From: Sipunculus nudus
Lineage: Eukaryota; Annelida; Sipuncula; Golfingiida; Sipunculidae
Assembly: GCA_026874595.1 (NCBI GenBank)
Contig: CM049307.1
Coordinates: forward strand, 79,894,643 to 79,958,642
DNA: 64,000 bases
Reading direction: 5' to 3'
Shown: one piece after another, positions 54,093-64,000 of the stretch
Layout of the letters: each line of letters begins with the position of its first letter
Numbering within the stretch: the first letter of the stretch is position 1
The notes under the pieces: generated by a model
Told to the model about the DNA's origin: nothing
The model's input: the letters and a program-made list of their open reading frames with translations, nothing else
Databases searched by the model: none
Made by a program: the position numbers and the translations under genes

Positions 54093-54875
54093 GTTATAAT
54101 CAAATTATAACATAAGATGTCAAGGCAAGCCTTAATTACATTCCAGGGACCTTTCATGATGGACATCCCTCACTGGGTGAGCATATCAAGGTCTGTGTCT
54201 TCCAAGCTTTTAAGAACATTTTCCACATTTGTGCTGGATTGCACAATTGCCTCATCTTTAATGTAATGAATGCTTAACCTTGTTTTTTCAATAATAGGTT
54301 TACACATTGAAAATGTTCATATGCTATGAGAGTGAGTTAATGAAAATACCTGGACATGTATACACAGATGGATGAAGGACATTGCACAAAAATTTAGGTT
54401 AAAGTCCACCCTCCTCTCCCTAAACATTAATTAGTGCATCATTTAATTTATATCATTACAGCTACCCTTTCCATAACGGAAAAAAATCACCTGAGGTCTG
54501 ATACACCTCTGCCTTGCTACAGTCCTCAAAATTCATTACCACTTATTATTATAAATATTGTTGTGTGAAGTATATAGGCATAATATAAAAAAAATGCTTA
54601 TTGGTATAGTTAACCATGAATAAAAGCATACATTAATATAATTTATTTTAATACAAAAAAATAGGATGTGTGTAAGATAAAAAAGTTTAAATCTTTATCT
54701 GTGTGTAGGGTAAATTGAAAACAAAATTTTAATTCACACATAATTAAGCATTCATATACGGTGCCGTATACGGCGATTTCAGAATGTCCAGCGCCGTAAC
54801 CCTCCCCCCCCCCCCCCACCTTCACGGATTTCACCCATGTTATGTAATATTTCAAGAAAAGCTTACAGCCATGTG

Positions 54876-54940
<65 letters not shown>

Positions 54941-55050
54941 ATGAAGAATGAATTTACAAATTATATAAGACCATTTATTTATATACATAACAATACACAT
55001 ATTCAAAGCAGGAAACAAAGAGGTGCATGATATTCATCCTATACTTGCGC

Positions 55051-55091
<41 letters not shown>

Positions 55092-55150
55092 AAACATACG
55101 ATTATATTTGATGGTATATCTTAAATCAATCCTATTATCCTTGTTTTTAT
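54093..55150. other. No gene; TA microsatellites and poly(dC)
   Basis: C run at about 54806-54818; long (TA)n tracts at about 54883-54942 and 55056-55088. Confidence 0.6.
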
Positions 55151-55156
55151 CCTTGA

Positions 55157-55183
55157 CAGTATCAAATGCCTTGGAAAAATCCT
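55157..55183 (-). pseudogene. LINE reverse transcriptase stub (DFSKAFDTV)
   Basis: The complement reads GIQDFSKAFDTVKDK, with the same nucleotide core as 36250-36276. Too short to classify. Confidence 0.5.
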
Positions 55184-55324
55184 GTATTCCTTTATCCGTG
55201 AGGCACATGTGGAAGATCGAAGTTTTGTGAGCTAAAAAAATTAAATGCTAAATGTCACTGTGGAACCATAGACATAGAAAGAGATGGACTGCCAACTTGC
55301 CCGTTACGTCACACATGTTGCGTC

Positions 55325-55363
55325 GCGCATGCGCGAATCAAAAGAGGGGATGTTCACTTCCGG
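55325..55363. promoter_or_regulatory. CpG-rich candidate promoter: NRF1 and ETS motifs
   Basis: GCGCATGCGC (55325-55334) fits NRF1 and CACTTCCGG (55355-55363) fits ETS/GABP, 20 bases apart, in a locally CpG-rich 55290-55400 stretch within AT-rich DNA. This pairing is typical of housekeeping promoters. GGCAGGTAGG near 55390 could be the donor of a 5' non-coding exon. Confidence 0.45.
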
Positions 55364-55536
55364 CGGGACGACTTGTCAGTGGGAACCGGCAGGTAGGCGA
55401 ATATTCGCGAATTTTCTTAGAAAACATACTTATCAGAACTTTCATACAAATCATTTAAAAAACTTAGGTCTTAGCTTTTGTATAAGAAAACATTACATAG
55501 ATAATCCGAATTTGACCTGTATATTATTTTACACAG

Positions 55537-55637
55537 GCATTAGCAAGTCAATCTGTCGTCCGTCGCGTGAACGCCTGACAGTTGGCACGATGTCAGCTGG
55601 ACAGGAGAGAAATGTAGACATAATCGCGAAAAATCAG
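55537..55637 (+). CDS. Candidate first coding exon (low confidence)
   Basis: After acceptor TTTTACACAG (ending 55536) lies ATG 55590 with the frame MSAGQERNVDIIAKNQ, ending in phase 0 at a weak donor CAG/GTGGAC. If not spliced, the frame stops after 32 codons at 55683-55685. It lies about 230 bases downstream of the NRF1/ETS motifs. No family is recognised. Confidence 0.3.
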
Positions 55638-55829
55638 GTGGACAGGGGTACAGAAAACACTTGTATTTACCTGCATTTAACTTGAATTGGCCATTTATTG
55701 TTTTATGCATGTGACATCTTCATTACATAAAGTATAATCATCATGTCATCCATCCATATACACACATACCTTGTCAAGACAGTTGGTGAGAGATTCTATT
55801 GTTGCTCATTTATTTATTAACATTTACAG

Positions 55830-55970
55830 AAAAAAATACCCAGAATGGTTTCCTGGTGTGAAGCAAACATAGCTGGTGGCGAGTCATGCAGTGTGTCGAC
55901 TGCCTATATTTGCTCAAGACACTTGAGGACAACTACTTTGTTACAAGTAATTATGATGTCTGTGTCATGG
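55830..55970 (+). CDS. Candidate internal exon, possibly THAP-related (low confidence)
   Basis: Flanked by TTTACAG and a strong donor GTAAGC, 141 bases, fully open in phase 0, so compatible with the preceding candidate exon. The peptide contains VSWCEANIAGG and STAYICSRHL. The C-x2-H of ICSRHL recalls the C-terminal part of THAP fingers (vCS.HF), but the rest does not match well. Confidence 0.3.
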
Positions 55971-57187
55971 GTAAGCAAAATATAAACACTACATACAAGG
56001 AAAACATATAAAACCTCAGCGTTCCCTGAAGAAGGTAATTTTTGGAGTTACATTATTTTCAGGGGAAATGATAATTTTCCAGTACAATGAGCATGTGCAA
56101 GGTTTTCTATTCAGACATTACTTAGTACTGCAGAAACCAGCATAATGACCATACAGTACATAATAAGCATATATTCAACTTCAGGACTGTAGTTTGTTGA
56201 TGCAACATCATGTGAACAGATACTTGTCAGCTACATAACGCACAAACATGGGCGTCAATATAGGGGTTTGGGGGTAAATATGCCCCCTCCCCATTTTTTT
56301 GGCAATAGGGATGGTCAATGTAATTATAAAGTAATCATGCAGATTATCAGATATTTCAGTAAGCAATCCATATCCAGGAACTTTCCAGGAATACAAGGCA
56401 TGATCCTAGTCATATGGAGACTGCACTGTCCTGGCCATCCATCCTATTGCCTCAATATTGCTGCTCAACACATCTATGCAATCTCAACATTAAGCTATGA
56501 GTGAGGCATTTACAACAAAGAATACATGTTGAAATAAAAAGTATTAATTACATCCCTGTGGGTTATGTCATCATTTCCACTTCTTTGAACAACAATATTA
56601 GCATACACTGTTCACGAGTGCATGTAAGTCCATAACATTTCAAACATTTTTCACAAAAGCCTCCCATATAATCACAAATTTGTATTAAAACCAATACAAT
56701 GCAAAAAAAAAAAAAACAATAAATATAAAAAATATTTAAAGAATACACACATATATATTCCAGGTTTAATTAAAATGATAAATAGAATTTAAATTTGACA
56801 GAAACACGACAACGTCCTGGAAATGTTTCTAAAGGTTGTTTCGATCAAATGTTTTATGTTTCATGTTTAAATTGACCAACTTTTACATGTTCCATTGATA
56901 AAAAATTTCATCTGGATTATGTATCTCTTAGACTTACAAAATTTATTATGTAATATATTTAATTGATTCCAACATTTATTTTATATTTCATGACCAGAAT
57001 GAACATTTTACAAATTGAAATTTTTCCCCGATATGTTCATGCTGTAAAATGAAACCCATTTCAATTCAAGTTTTAAAATGTTATTTCTGTAATTTCTTAA
57101 CCTGTGTTTTGTTACAGAATGTAAATGTTGTGTTGTTAGAGGTTCTGAGGAGATTGCTGCTTTTTCGTGACGTTTCTTAGCATTTTT
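55971..57187. other. No gene seen
   Basis: AT-rich sequence. If the exons upstream are real this would be intron, but no further exon is recognised. Confidence 0.4.
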
Positions 57188-59515
57188 AGCTCAGCTGACT
57201 TTCAGTCATGCTAAGCTATAGCGATCACTCTTTGTCCGTCGTCCGTCTGTCCGTCCGTTAACCTGGCACAAATCGTAACCGCTGGACTTAGAATCTTGTA
57301 ACTTTACATTCTGAGAGGTCAATGAAAAATCTCCTTGGAAACCAGAAATTAGGTCTCTCTTACCCATATCCTTCGAGCTATGGGACCCCTAAAGTACCCC
57401 CCAGAAAAGTAAAAAATTTCATACAAAAACTTCAATATCTCATTAACTACTTGACTGATGGTCATGATTTTTGGCACACATATTGATCATGAGATGTTCC
57501 ATCAGTTCCTGAGGACTGGTGGCGCCACCTGTATTTTTCGATTTTTTACGAATTTTTTCTCTATTTTTTATACCTTTAAAAATGTGAACATCTGTTAACA
57601 AGGCACAAATCGTAACGACTGGACCTAGAATCTTCATTATCGACACACTGAGAGACCTATGAAAAGTCTCCATGGAAACCAGAAATTAGGTCTCTGTTAC
57701 CCATATTCTTTGAGCTATGGGGCCCCAAAGTAACCCCCAGAAAAGTAAAAAATTTCATGCAAAAACTTCAATATCTCATAAAATACTTGACTGATGGTAA
57801 TGATTTTTGGCGTACATATTGATCATGAGATGTTCCATCACTTCCTGCAGACTGGTGGCGCCACCTATATCGTTTAATTTTTTACTAATTTTTTTCTCTA
57901 TTTTTGAGACCTTTCAAAATGTGAACATCTGTTAACAAGGCACAAATCGTAAAGACTGGACCTAGAATCTTAATTCTTGACACACTGAGAAGTCCATGAA
58001 AAATATCCTTGGAAACCAGAAATTAGGTCTCTGTTAACCATATCCTTCCAGCTATGGGGCCCCAAAGTACCCCCCAGAGTAGTAAAAAATTTCATACAAA
58101 AACTTCAATATCTCAATAACTACATCACTGATGGTCATGATTTTTGGCATACATATTGATTATGAGATGTTCCATCAGTTCCTGCAGACTGGTGGCGCCA
58201 CCTGTATTGTTCGATTTTTCACGATTTTTTCCTCTATTTTTGAGACCTTTAAGGATGCTGTCATCTGTTAACGTGGCACAAATCGTAACGACTAGACCTA
58301 GAATCTTCATTCTTGAAACACTGAGAGACCTATGGAAAGTCTCCATGGAAACCAGAAATTAGGTCTCTGTTTCCCATATCTATCGAGATATGGGGCCCAA
58401 AGTACCCCCCAGAGTAGTAAAAAAATTCATACAAAAACTCCAATATCTCAATAACTACATCACTGACGGTCATGATTATTGGCATAAATATTGATCAAGG
58501 GGTGTTTCATCAGTTCTTGCAGACTGGTGGCACAACCTGTATTTGTTCGGGGTTTTTTTTACGATTTTTTTCCTCTATTTTTGAGACCTTTAAGGATGCT
58601 GTCATCTGTTAACGTCGCATAAATCGTAACGACTGCACCTAGAATCTTCTTACTTTACATCCAGAGAGGTCCATGAAAAATGTCCTTGGAAACCAGAAAT
58701 TAGGTCTCTGTTACCCATATCCTTCGAGCTATGGGGCCCCAAAGTACCCCCCAGAGTAGTCAAAAATTTCATACAAAATCTTCATCAGTTCTTGCAGACT
58801 GGTGGCACAACCTGTATTTGTTCGGGTTTTTTTTAATGATTTTTTCCCTCTATTTTTGAGACCTTTAAGGATGCTGTCATCTGTTAACGTGGCACAAATC
58901 GTAACGACTCGACCTAGAATCTTCATTCTCGATACACTGAGAGACCTATGAAAAGTCTCCATGAAAACCAGAAATTAGGTCTCTGTTACCCATATCCTTC
59001 GAGCAATGGGGCCCCAAAGTACCCCCCAGAGTAGTAAAAAATTTCATACAAAATCTTCAATATCTCAATAACTACAACACTGATGGTCATGATATTTGGC
59101 ATACATATTGATCATGAGCTGTTCCATCAGTTTCTGCAGACTGGGAGCGCCACCTCTATTTTTTTTCAATTTTTTACGAATTTTTTTTTCTCTTTTTTGA
59201 GACCTTTAAAGATGTGGTTATCTGTCAACAGGGTACAAATTGCAACAACTGGACCTAGAAACTTCATTCTTGTCATGCAAGGAGGCCCATGAAGAGTGCC
59301 TGTGGAAACTTGAAATTAGATCTCTGTTACCCATATCCTTCAAGCTATAAGGACTCTGAAGTATCCCTTAGAATAATGCACAATTTGATACAAAAGCTGA
59401 AGTATCTGAACAACTTATGCGGAGATCACCATGATTCTTTGCATGGATATTGACCATTAAGTGTTTTTATTAGTTTCTGCAGATTGGTGGAGCCACCTGT
59501 ATATTTGTATCCTCC
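57188..59515 (+). repeat. Hairpin-headed array of about seven 340-bp units
   Basis: Starts with hairpin AGCTCAGCTGACTTTCAGTC (57188-57217, imperfect) and a GTCCGTCTGTCCGTCC run. GGCACAAATCGTAAC or close variants recur near 57265, 57602, 57941, 58276, 58617, 58893 and 59235. Each unit also has TAGAATCTT, GGAAACCAGAAATTAGGTC, TACCCCCCAGA, CTGATGGTCATGATTTTTGG and GGTGGCGCCACC or a variant. One unit (58617-58892) has a deletion of about 65 bases. The frames starting METFHRSLS repeat with the unit and are not genes. Confidence 0.92.
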
Positions 59516-59539
59516 AAAACGAAGTTTTACAGATACTAT

Positions 59540-60480
59540 GTTTTTGACCGGGTTCCTCCGCCGCCGACACGTTTGTTTCCAGAGAGCTCCTCTGAGAAAA
59601 ATGGACCGATTTTTCCGAAACTGACACCAGTTATCTAGTCACATGTGAACTAGTGCCTAACCAATTTGTGTTGACTTCTAACCTTTCCCCTCTATCCAGC
59701 GTCCATTTGTGCGTCTGTTTCCACACATAAACCCTCATATCTCGGGAACCGATTGACCAATCAGGAAATAAAATTTATACAAATGTAGCACTTGGATTGC
59801 TTTATAACATACACAAAAATGGTGGCGCCACCGGTAACTATGTTTGCACAGTGTTCATCTGTTCATCTGCTTTGGGTTAAAATCACTCATATCTCTGCAG
59901 TGAATTGACTAATTCACCTGAAATTCGGCATGCATATACATCCAGGATAGCTTTTTGATTTTATGACCGATGGCACAACCTACATTCACGTTCAAGCTGA
60001 TCACATCCAAGCTCATATCTCAGGAACCGTTTGACCGATTGGGCCAAAATTTTGCATGTGTATAGATATCACATAGCTCTTTATCATACGCAAAACTGTT
60101 TTTGCACAGTGTCTGTCTGTTTTCTGCCGTGGGATAATGTCACTCATATCTCGGCAGTGGTTTGACATATCTGCCTAAAATTTTGCAGTTTTATACATCC
60201 TGGATAGCTTTCTTGATTTTATGACAGGTGACGCCACCTACTTTCTAGTTTATAGATCTCACATAGCTCTTTAACATACACAAAGCTGTGGCGCCAACAG
60301 CAACCATTTCTGCACAGGGTCCGTCTGTTTTTCTGCCGTGGGATAAAATCACTCACATCTCGGCAGTGGTTAGATATATCTGCCTAAAATTTTGGATATG
60401 TATACAGCTTGGATAGCTTTCTTGATTAGGTGGCAGGTGGCGCCACCTACTTACACATTTCGGCTGCAAACATCCATGCT
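59540..60480 (+). repeat. Tandem array of a second unit type (about 220-300 bp)
   Basis: Repeated blocks: CTCATATCTC(G/A)G, GCACAGTGT or GCACAGGGTCC, TCTGCCGTGGGATAA, TGCCTAAAATTTTG, GGATAGCTTTCTTGATT and a closing GGTGGCGCCACC-type palindrome (59821-59832, 60436-60447, diverged at 60232-60243). It directly follows the 340-bp array and shares its palindrome. Confidence 0.8.
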
Positions 60481-61184
60481 AATATGCAACACACCTCACT
60501 TTTTTTCCCATGCCACTCAATCCATGCCTCACTTCACCCGTTCTACTCTGTTTGGCCGATTTACGTAGTTGCTTACCGACTACCCAAATTCTAGTCGTTA
60601 TATGAACTTGCTTTCATTGATTTTATTTAGATCTTTTGTAGAACTGAACGTTACTGTCGGAGTCATACAAGTACTGTCATCTAAATCATTTTTGATCTAT
60701 TAGATGCTGCTCGGAAAAATTACGCGTATTGTTAGTTAAGCAGTCAAGTAAATCACAATTGTGTGGTGAAAACTGTGTGCTGTGAAAACGCCTATATTTG
60801 TCTTATATTTAGAAATGTTGATATACCGATCAAATCCTATATTTCTTTTTCATCTCAAATGCACCAATAAAATGACGATATGTCTTCTGGAACCTTTTTT
60901 TGGAGTGTTGGGACTGTTTTTCACAAGAATAGGTTTTAAGCCCGTAAAAATGTCTTGAAAAGAAAATGATCGTTTGAATTCACCAAGCAAGATGTCACTT
61001 GTACCCTGATGCTGTAAATAACATAATACACCTTTTCAATAGAAATTAATTGTCCTCTTCTCCTCTGCTGTATTCCGATCAGACGGGCCAGCATAGCAGG
61101 GTTTGTCGAATAAAACAATATACAAACCGGAGGCTTCAAAAGGGACACAAATGTTAAATGGGTGGATGTCATCATAGTATCCCA
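60481..61184. other. No gene seen
   Basis: Unique AT-rich sequence between two repeat arrays. Confidence 0.45.
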
Positions 61185-62922
61185 GTTCGAATAATGCTCA
61201 GCACTAACCTGACATTTTTGGGGAGATCCTAGGCAAATCTCCTCGGAAACCCGATATTAGGTCAAGGTGACCTATATTTTGTGACTTACAGACCGAAAAC
61301 ATGATTTCGAGCGCCCTGAATGTCAGACGGGGACAAATCCTATATGCGAGGCCTAGAATCTTCCAACTCGTTATCCTGGGAATTTCTAAGCAAATCTCCT
61401 TGGAAACCTGAAATTAGGTCAAGGTGACCAATATTTTGCGACATACGGGCCGAAAACATGATTTTGAGCACCCAGAGAGTCAGACTGGGCACAAATCGTA
61501 TCCATTAGACTTAGAAACCTCTAACCTGGCAGTTTGGGAGATCCTAGGCAAATCTCATTGGAAACCCGAACTGAGGTCATGGTGACCAATATTTTGTGAC
61601 CTTCAGGCCAAATACATGATTTCAAGCACCCTGACTGTCTGATGGAGACAAATCGTTTAGGTGAGGCCTAGAATCTTCTTACTTAGCATCCTTGGAGTTT
61701 CTAGACAAATCTCCTTGGAAACTTTAGATTAGGTCAAGGTGATCTACATTTTGTGACCTATGGGTTGAAAACATGAGTTTGAGCATCTAGACAGTCAGAT
61801 AGGGCACAGTTAGTATCCATTAGGCCTATAATCCTCTATCATTACATTTAGAAAAGTCCTAGGAAAATATCTTTGGAAACCTGAAATAAGGTCACTGTGA
61901 CCTATATTTTGCAACCTACAGGAAAACTATGTCATATGAACACCCTGATTGTCAGAGGGTATCTGTTAGGAATCTTCTCTTTCCCGAGAGGTTCTAGACA
62001 AATCTCCTTGGAAACCTGAAATTAGATCATGGTGACCTACATTGTGTAACCTACGAGACCAATAACCAGATTTTGAGCACCCTGAATGCCAGATGGGCAC
62101 AAATCGTATCTGTTAGGCCTAGAATCTTCTAATGCAACATCCTGGGAGGTCCTTGGCCAATCTCCTTTGAAACCTGTAATTAGGACACGGTGACTTACAT
62201 GTTGTGACATACAGGCCGAAAACAGGATTTTGATCAACCAGAAAGTCAGTCAGGGCACACACTGTTTGTTAGGCCTAGAATCTTCTGATGTAACATTCTG
62301 AGAAGTCCTTGGCAAATTTCTGTGGAAAACTGAAATTAGGTCACCATGACCTATATTTTGCAACCTTTAAGAAAAAGAAGTCATATAAGCACCCAGACAA
62401 GGCACAAATTGAATCCATGAGGCCTAAAATCTTTTAACAAAAAATCAGGGAGGTCCAAGTCAAGTGTACTTGGAAACCTGAAATCAGGTCATGGTGACCT
62501 ATATTCAGTAACTTGTGGGCTGAAAAATTGTTTTTCAGCACCCAGACAATCAGACGGGGCATAAATTGTAGCAATAAGCCCTAGACTCTTCTAACATGAC
62601 ATTCATGCCAATTCTCCTTGGAAACCTGAAATTGGATCACGGTGACCTATATTCTGCCAGCTATGGACCAGAAAAATGATTTTGAGCACCCAGACAGACA
62701 GGGTACAAATTGTATCCATTTTTCCTTGGAACCCTCTATTGTGAAATCCAGGGGGGTCCTGGCCAGGTCTCATATGAATCCTGAAATTTTTATTTTCTGT
62801 CCCTCTTTTCAACACTGTAACTTTAGCCATAGGCTATTCTCACAAACAATATATAACATTAATAAAAAATGAGCACCCAGTCAAAATTAGTTGAGCGTCA
62901 CAGCCCATGGGCCACTTGTTTT
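61185..62922 (+). repeat. Array of about eleven 153-bp units ending in the 3' terminal motif
   Basis: Units carry GAGGCCTAGAATCTTC, TAGGCAAATCTCCTTGGAAA, CCTGAAATTAGGTCA, GGTGACCTATATTTTG, GGCCGAAAACATGATTTTGA and GCACCC. Repeat starts fall near 61351, 61507, 61668, 61825, 61970, 62121, 62272, 62426 and 62579. The array closes with TTGAGCGTCACAGCCCATGG then GCCACTTGTT (62891-62920), the same end as at 16168-16200. Confidence 0.9.
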
Positions 62923-64000
62923 ATACTTGTTCTCTATCCCTAACCGGTAATGGTTGAACACTTTAGCGAACATACATACTCGTTTGGGATCAAGTATGCA
63001 AAATGCACCAAATGTAAACGGTTGTAAGAGATTTATTATATACTTTATCTCCAGCTAACTCTTGGTAAGTTTCTTGCATACCAGAAATAAGTTCATTGTG
63101 ATTTATGTTCTTCGGATAACGTAATTTGTTGGATATTTTTGCAAACTTATATTAGTGTTCTATGCCTCTTCTATGCCTTTGCAAATGACTAAAAACTATT
63201 GCACAACATACATCATCTGCATAATTAACATTATAACATCTTAACTCGGACCCTATTGGTCTCAACGCCCTGTTGAATTGGTCTGTAAGGATATTTGTAT
63301 GAGATTTTTCAGAACATGGGTCCTGTGACCTTAACCTTGTGACTAAAAGGTCTGAGAACTATCCTTGAACTTACAGCATTTTGATTTTGTGTCCAGCGAC
63401 CTTGACCTCTGAGCAGGTAATCTCAAAAGCTGCAGATTCATTTCATTTTTGGAGGTAAAGCCATATGTGAAAGATGGAAGGTTTGAGATGAAACGTTTGA
63501 TTTACAATGCATCCACGATCGTTTTAGAGATGTGGATCTTGAAACCTTTACCTTCGGCCTCTGAACCCCGAAATAAATATGATCCTTACTTTAGTGGCGA
63601 TTCCGTAACAAATCAAGTTTGAAGCCAATCTGTATTTTCAAAACCTGTTTAGCGACAATATATTGATTTGTGAATGGATGGTCTCTGTGACCTTGACCTT
63701 TGATCCTGTGTCCGAAATATCGAAGGGAATCTTTCCTTATTGCCAGGTGAGCGATAACTTAAAGATAGAAGGTTTGTGATTAAAATAGGTAGAAGAGAAA
63801 AATTCAAATTCTGACTCTCGTTCCAGCAAGCCGGACAATACGGTTTACTGCCTAAGAACTTAAGGTAAGCAGATATCTAGTAAAAAAGCCAGACTGCTTA
63901 GTCTAAGGGAAATCCCTCCAAAACAGAATCAAAGTAGGGCTGCAAATTAAATGAAGAGGTAAAATACGCTATGATGAAGTTATTCCAAATAGAGGATATC
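62923..64000. repeat. No gene; diffuse TGACCTTGACCTTTGA repeats
   Basis: Diverged blocks with TGTGACCTTAACCTTGTGAC (63319), GCGACCTTGACCTCTGAG (63404) and TGTGACCTTGACCTTTGATC (63688) recur about every 100-150 bases. They belong to a low-copy tandem family. No coding capacity is seen to the window end. Confidence 0.5.

Noticed and set aside
57443-58962. Recurrent METFHRSLS-type frames as a gene family
   Set aside because: They repeat with the 340-bp satellite unit and have no protein features.
57188-62922. CRISPR-like arrays
   Set aside because: Units are 150-340 bp without short constant repeats and unique spacers, and the context is eukaryotic. They are satellites.

Overview
The window looks like genomic DNA of a marine invertebrate, most likely a mollusc or another lophotrochozoan. 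That is an inference from AT-rich DNA with sparse GT-AG exons, many TA, GT and poly(dG) tracts, and the mix of mobile elements. I see no bacterial, viral or organellar genome organisation. No complete, clearly functional host gene is visible. Most of what can be decoded is decayed mobile-element sequence and several satellite-like repeat families.

Layout. 228-2325 is a 1.08 kb tandem duplication. 2368-7272 is one insertion of a nearly full-length APE-type non-LTR retrotransposon. It carries a 2A-like ribosome-skipping motif and a classic twin-priming inversion: its 3' end lies antisense at the left, its body lies sense to the right, and 14-bp target duplications flank both. Two tRNA-type SINE copies follow (7335-7738, minus). 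On the minus strand there is then a spliced Tc1/IS630-type transposase fragment (9994-10336), a Ty3/gypsy pol relic (11565-13367) and a Ulp1-like peptidase relic (14400-14915). From 15.4 to 25.9 kb lie repeat arrays, a 135-bp hAT-type MITE (18131-18265), one plausible terminal exon (23337-23675) and two clusters of an AAGACAC motif.

28.2-32.95 kb holds the most unusual object. It is a long collinear reading frame, broken by many frameshifts, of an uncharacterised protein family. It has coiled coils, a possible RNase H-like core and a Tudor-like C-terminus. A 663-bp PIF/Harbinger-type MITE interrupts it, and it has an extreme strand asymmetry (C almost absent). Further right come a 75-bp tandem array (34.08-34.64 kb), small LINE relics (36.2-37.3 kb), an L2-like LINE (38.76-39.64 kb, minus), and a decayed MULE-type transposase, SWIM finger and YqaJ nuclease array (46.28-48.53 kb, minus). 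An OTU-like reading frame lies beside a 540-bp fold-back element (50.49-52.02 kb). A CpG-rich candidate promoter with small exons lies at 55.3-56.0 kb. Three satellite arrays fill 57.2-62.9 kb.

The repeat arrays at 15.4-16.2, 22.0-25.3 and 57.2-62.9 kb appear to belong to one superfamily. They share a 5' hairpin, an internal core and a 3' terminal motif. The transposon genes work as independent selfish units rather than as a pathway; nearly all are interrupted and probably inactive.
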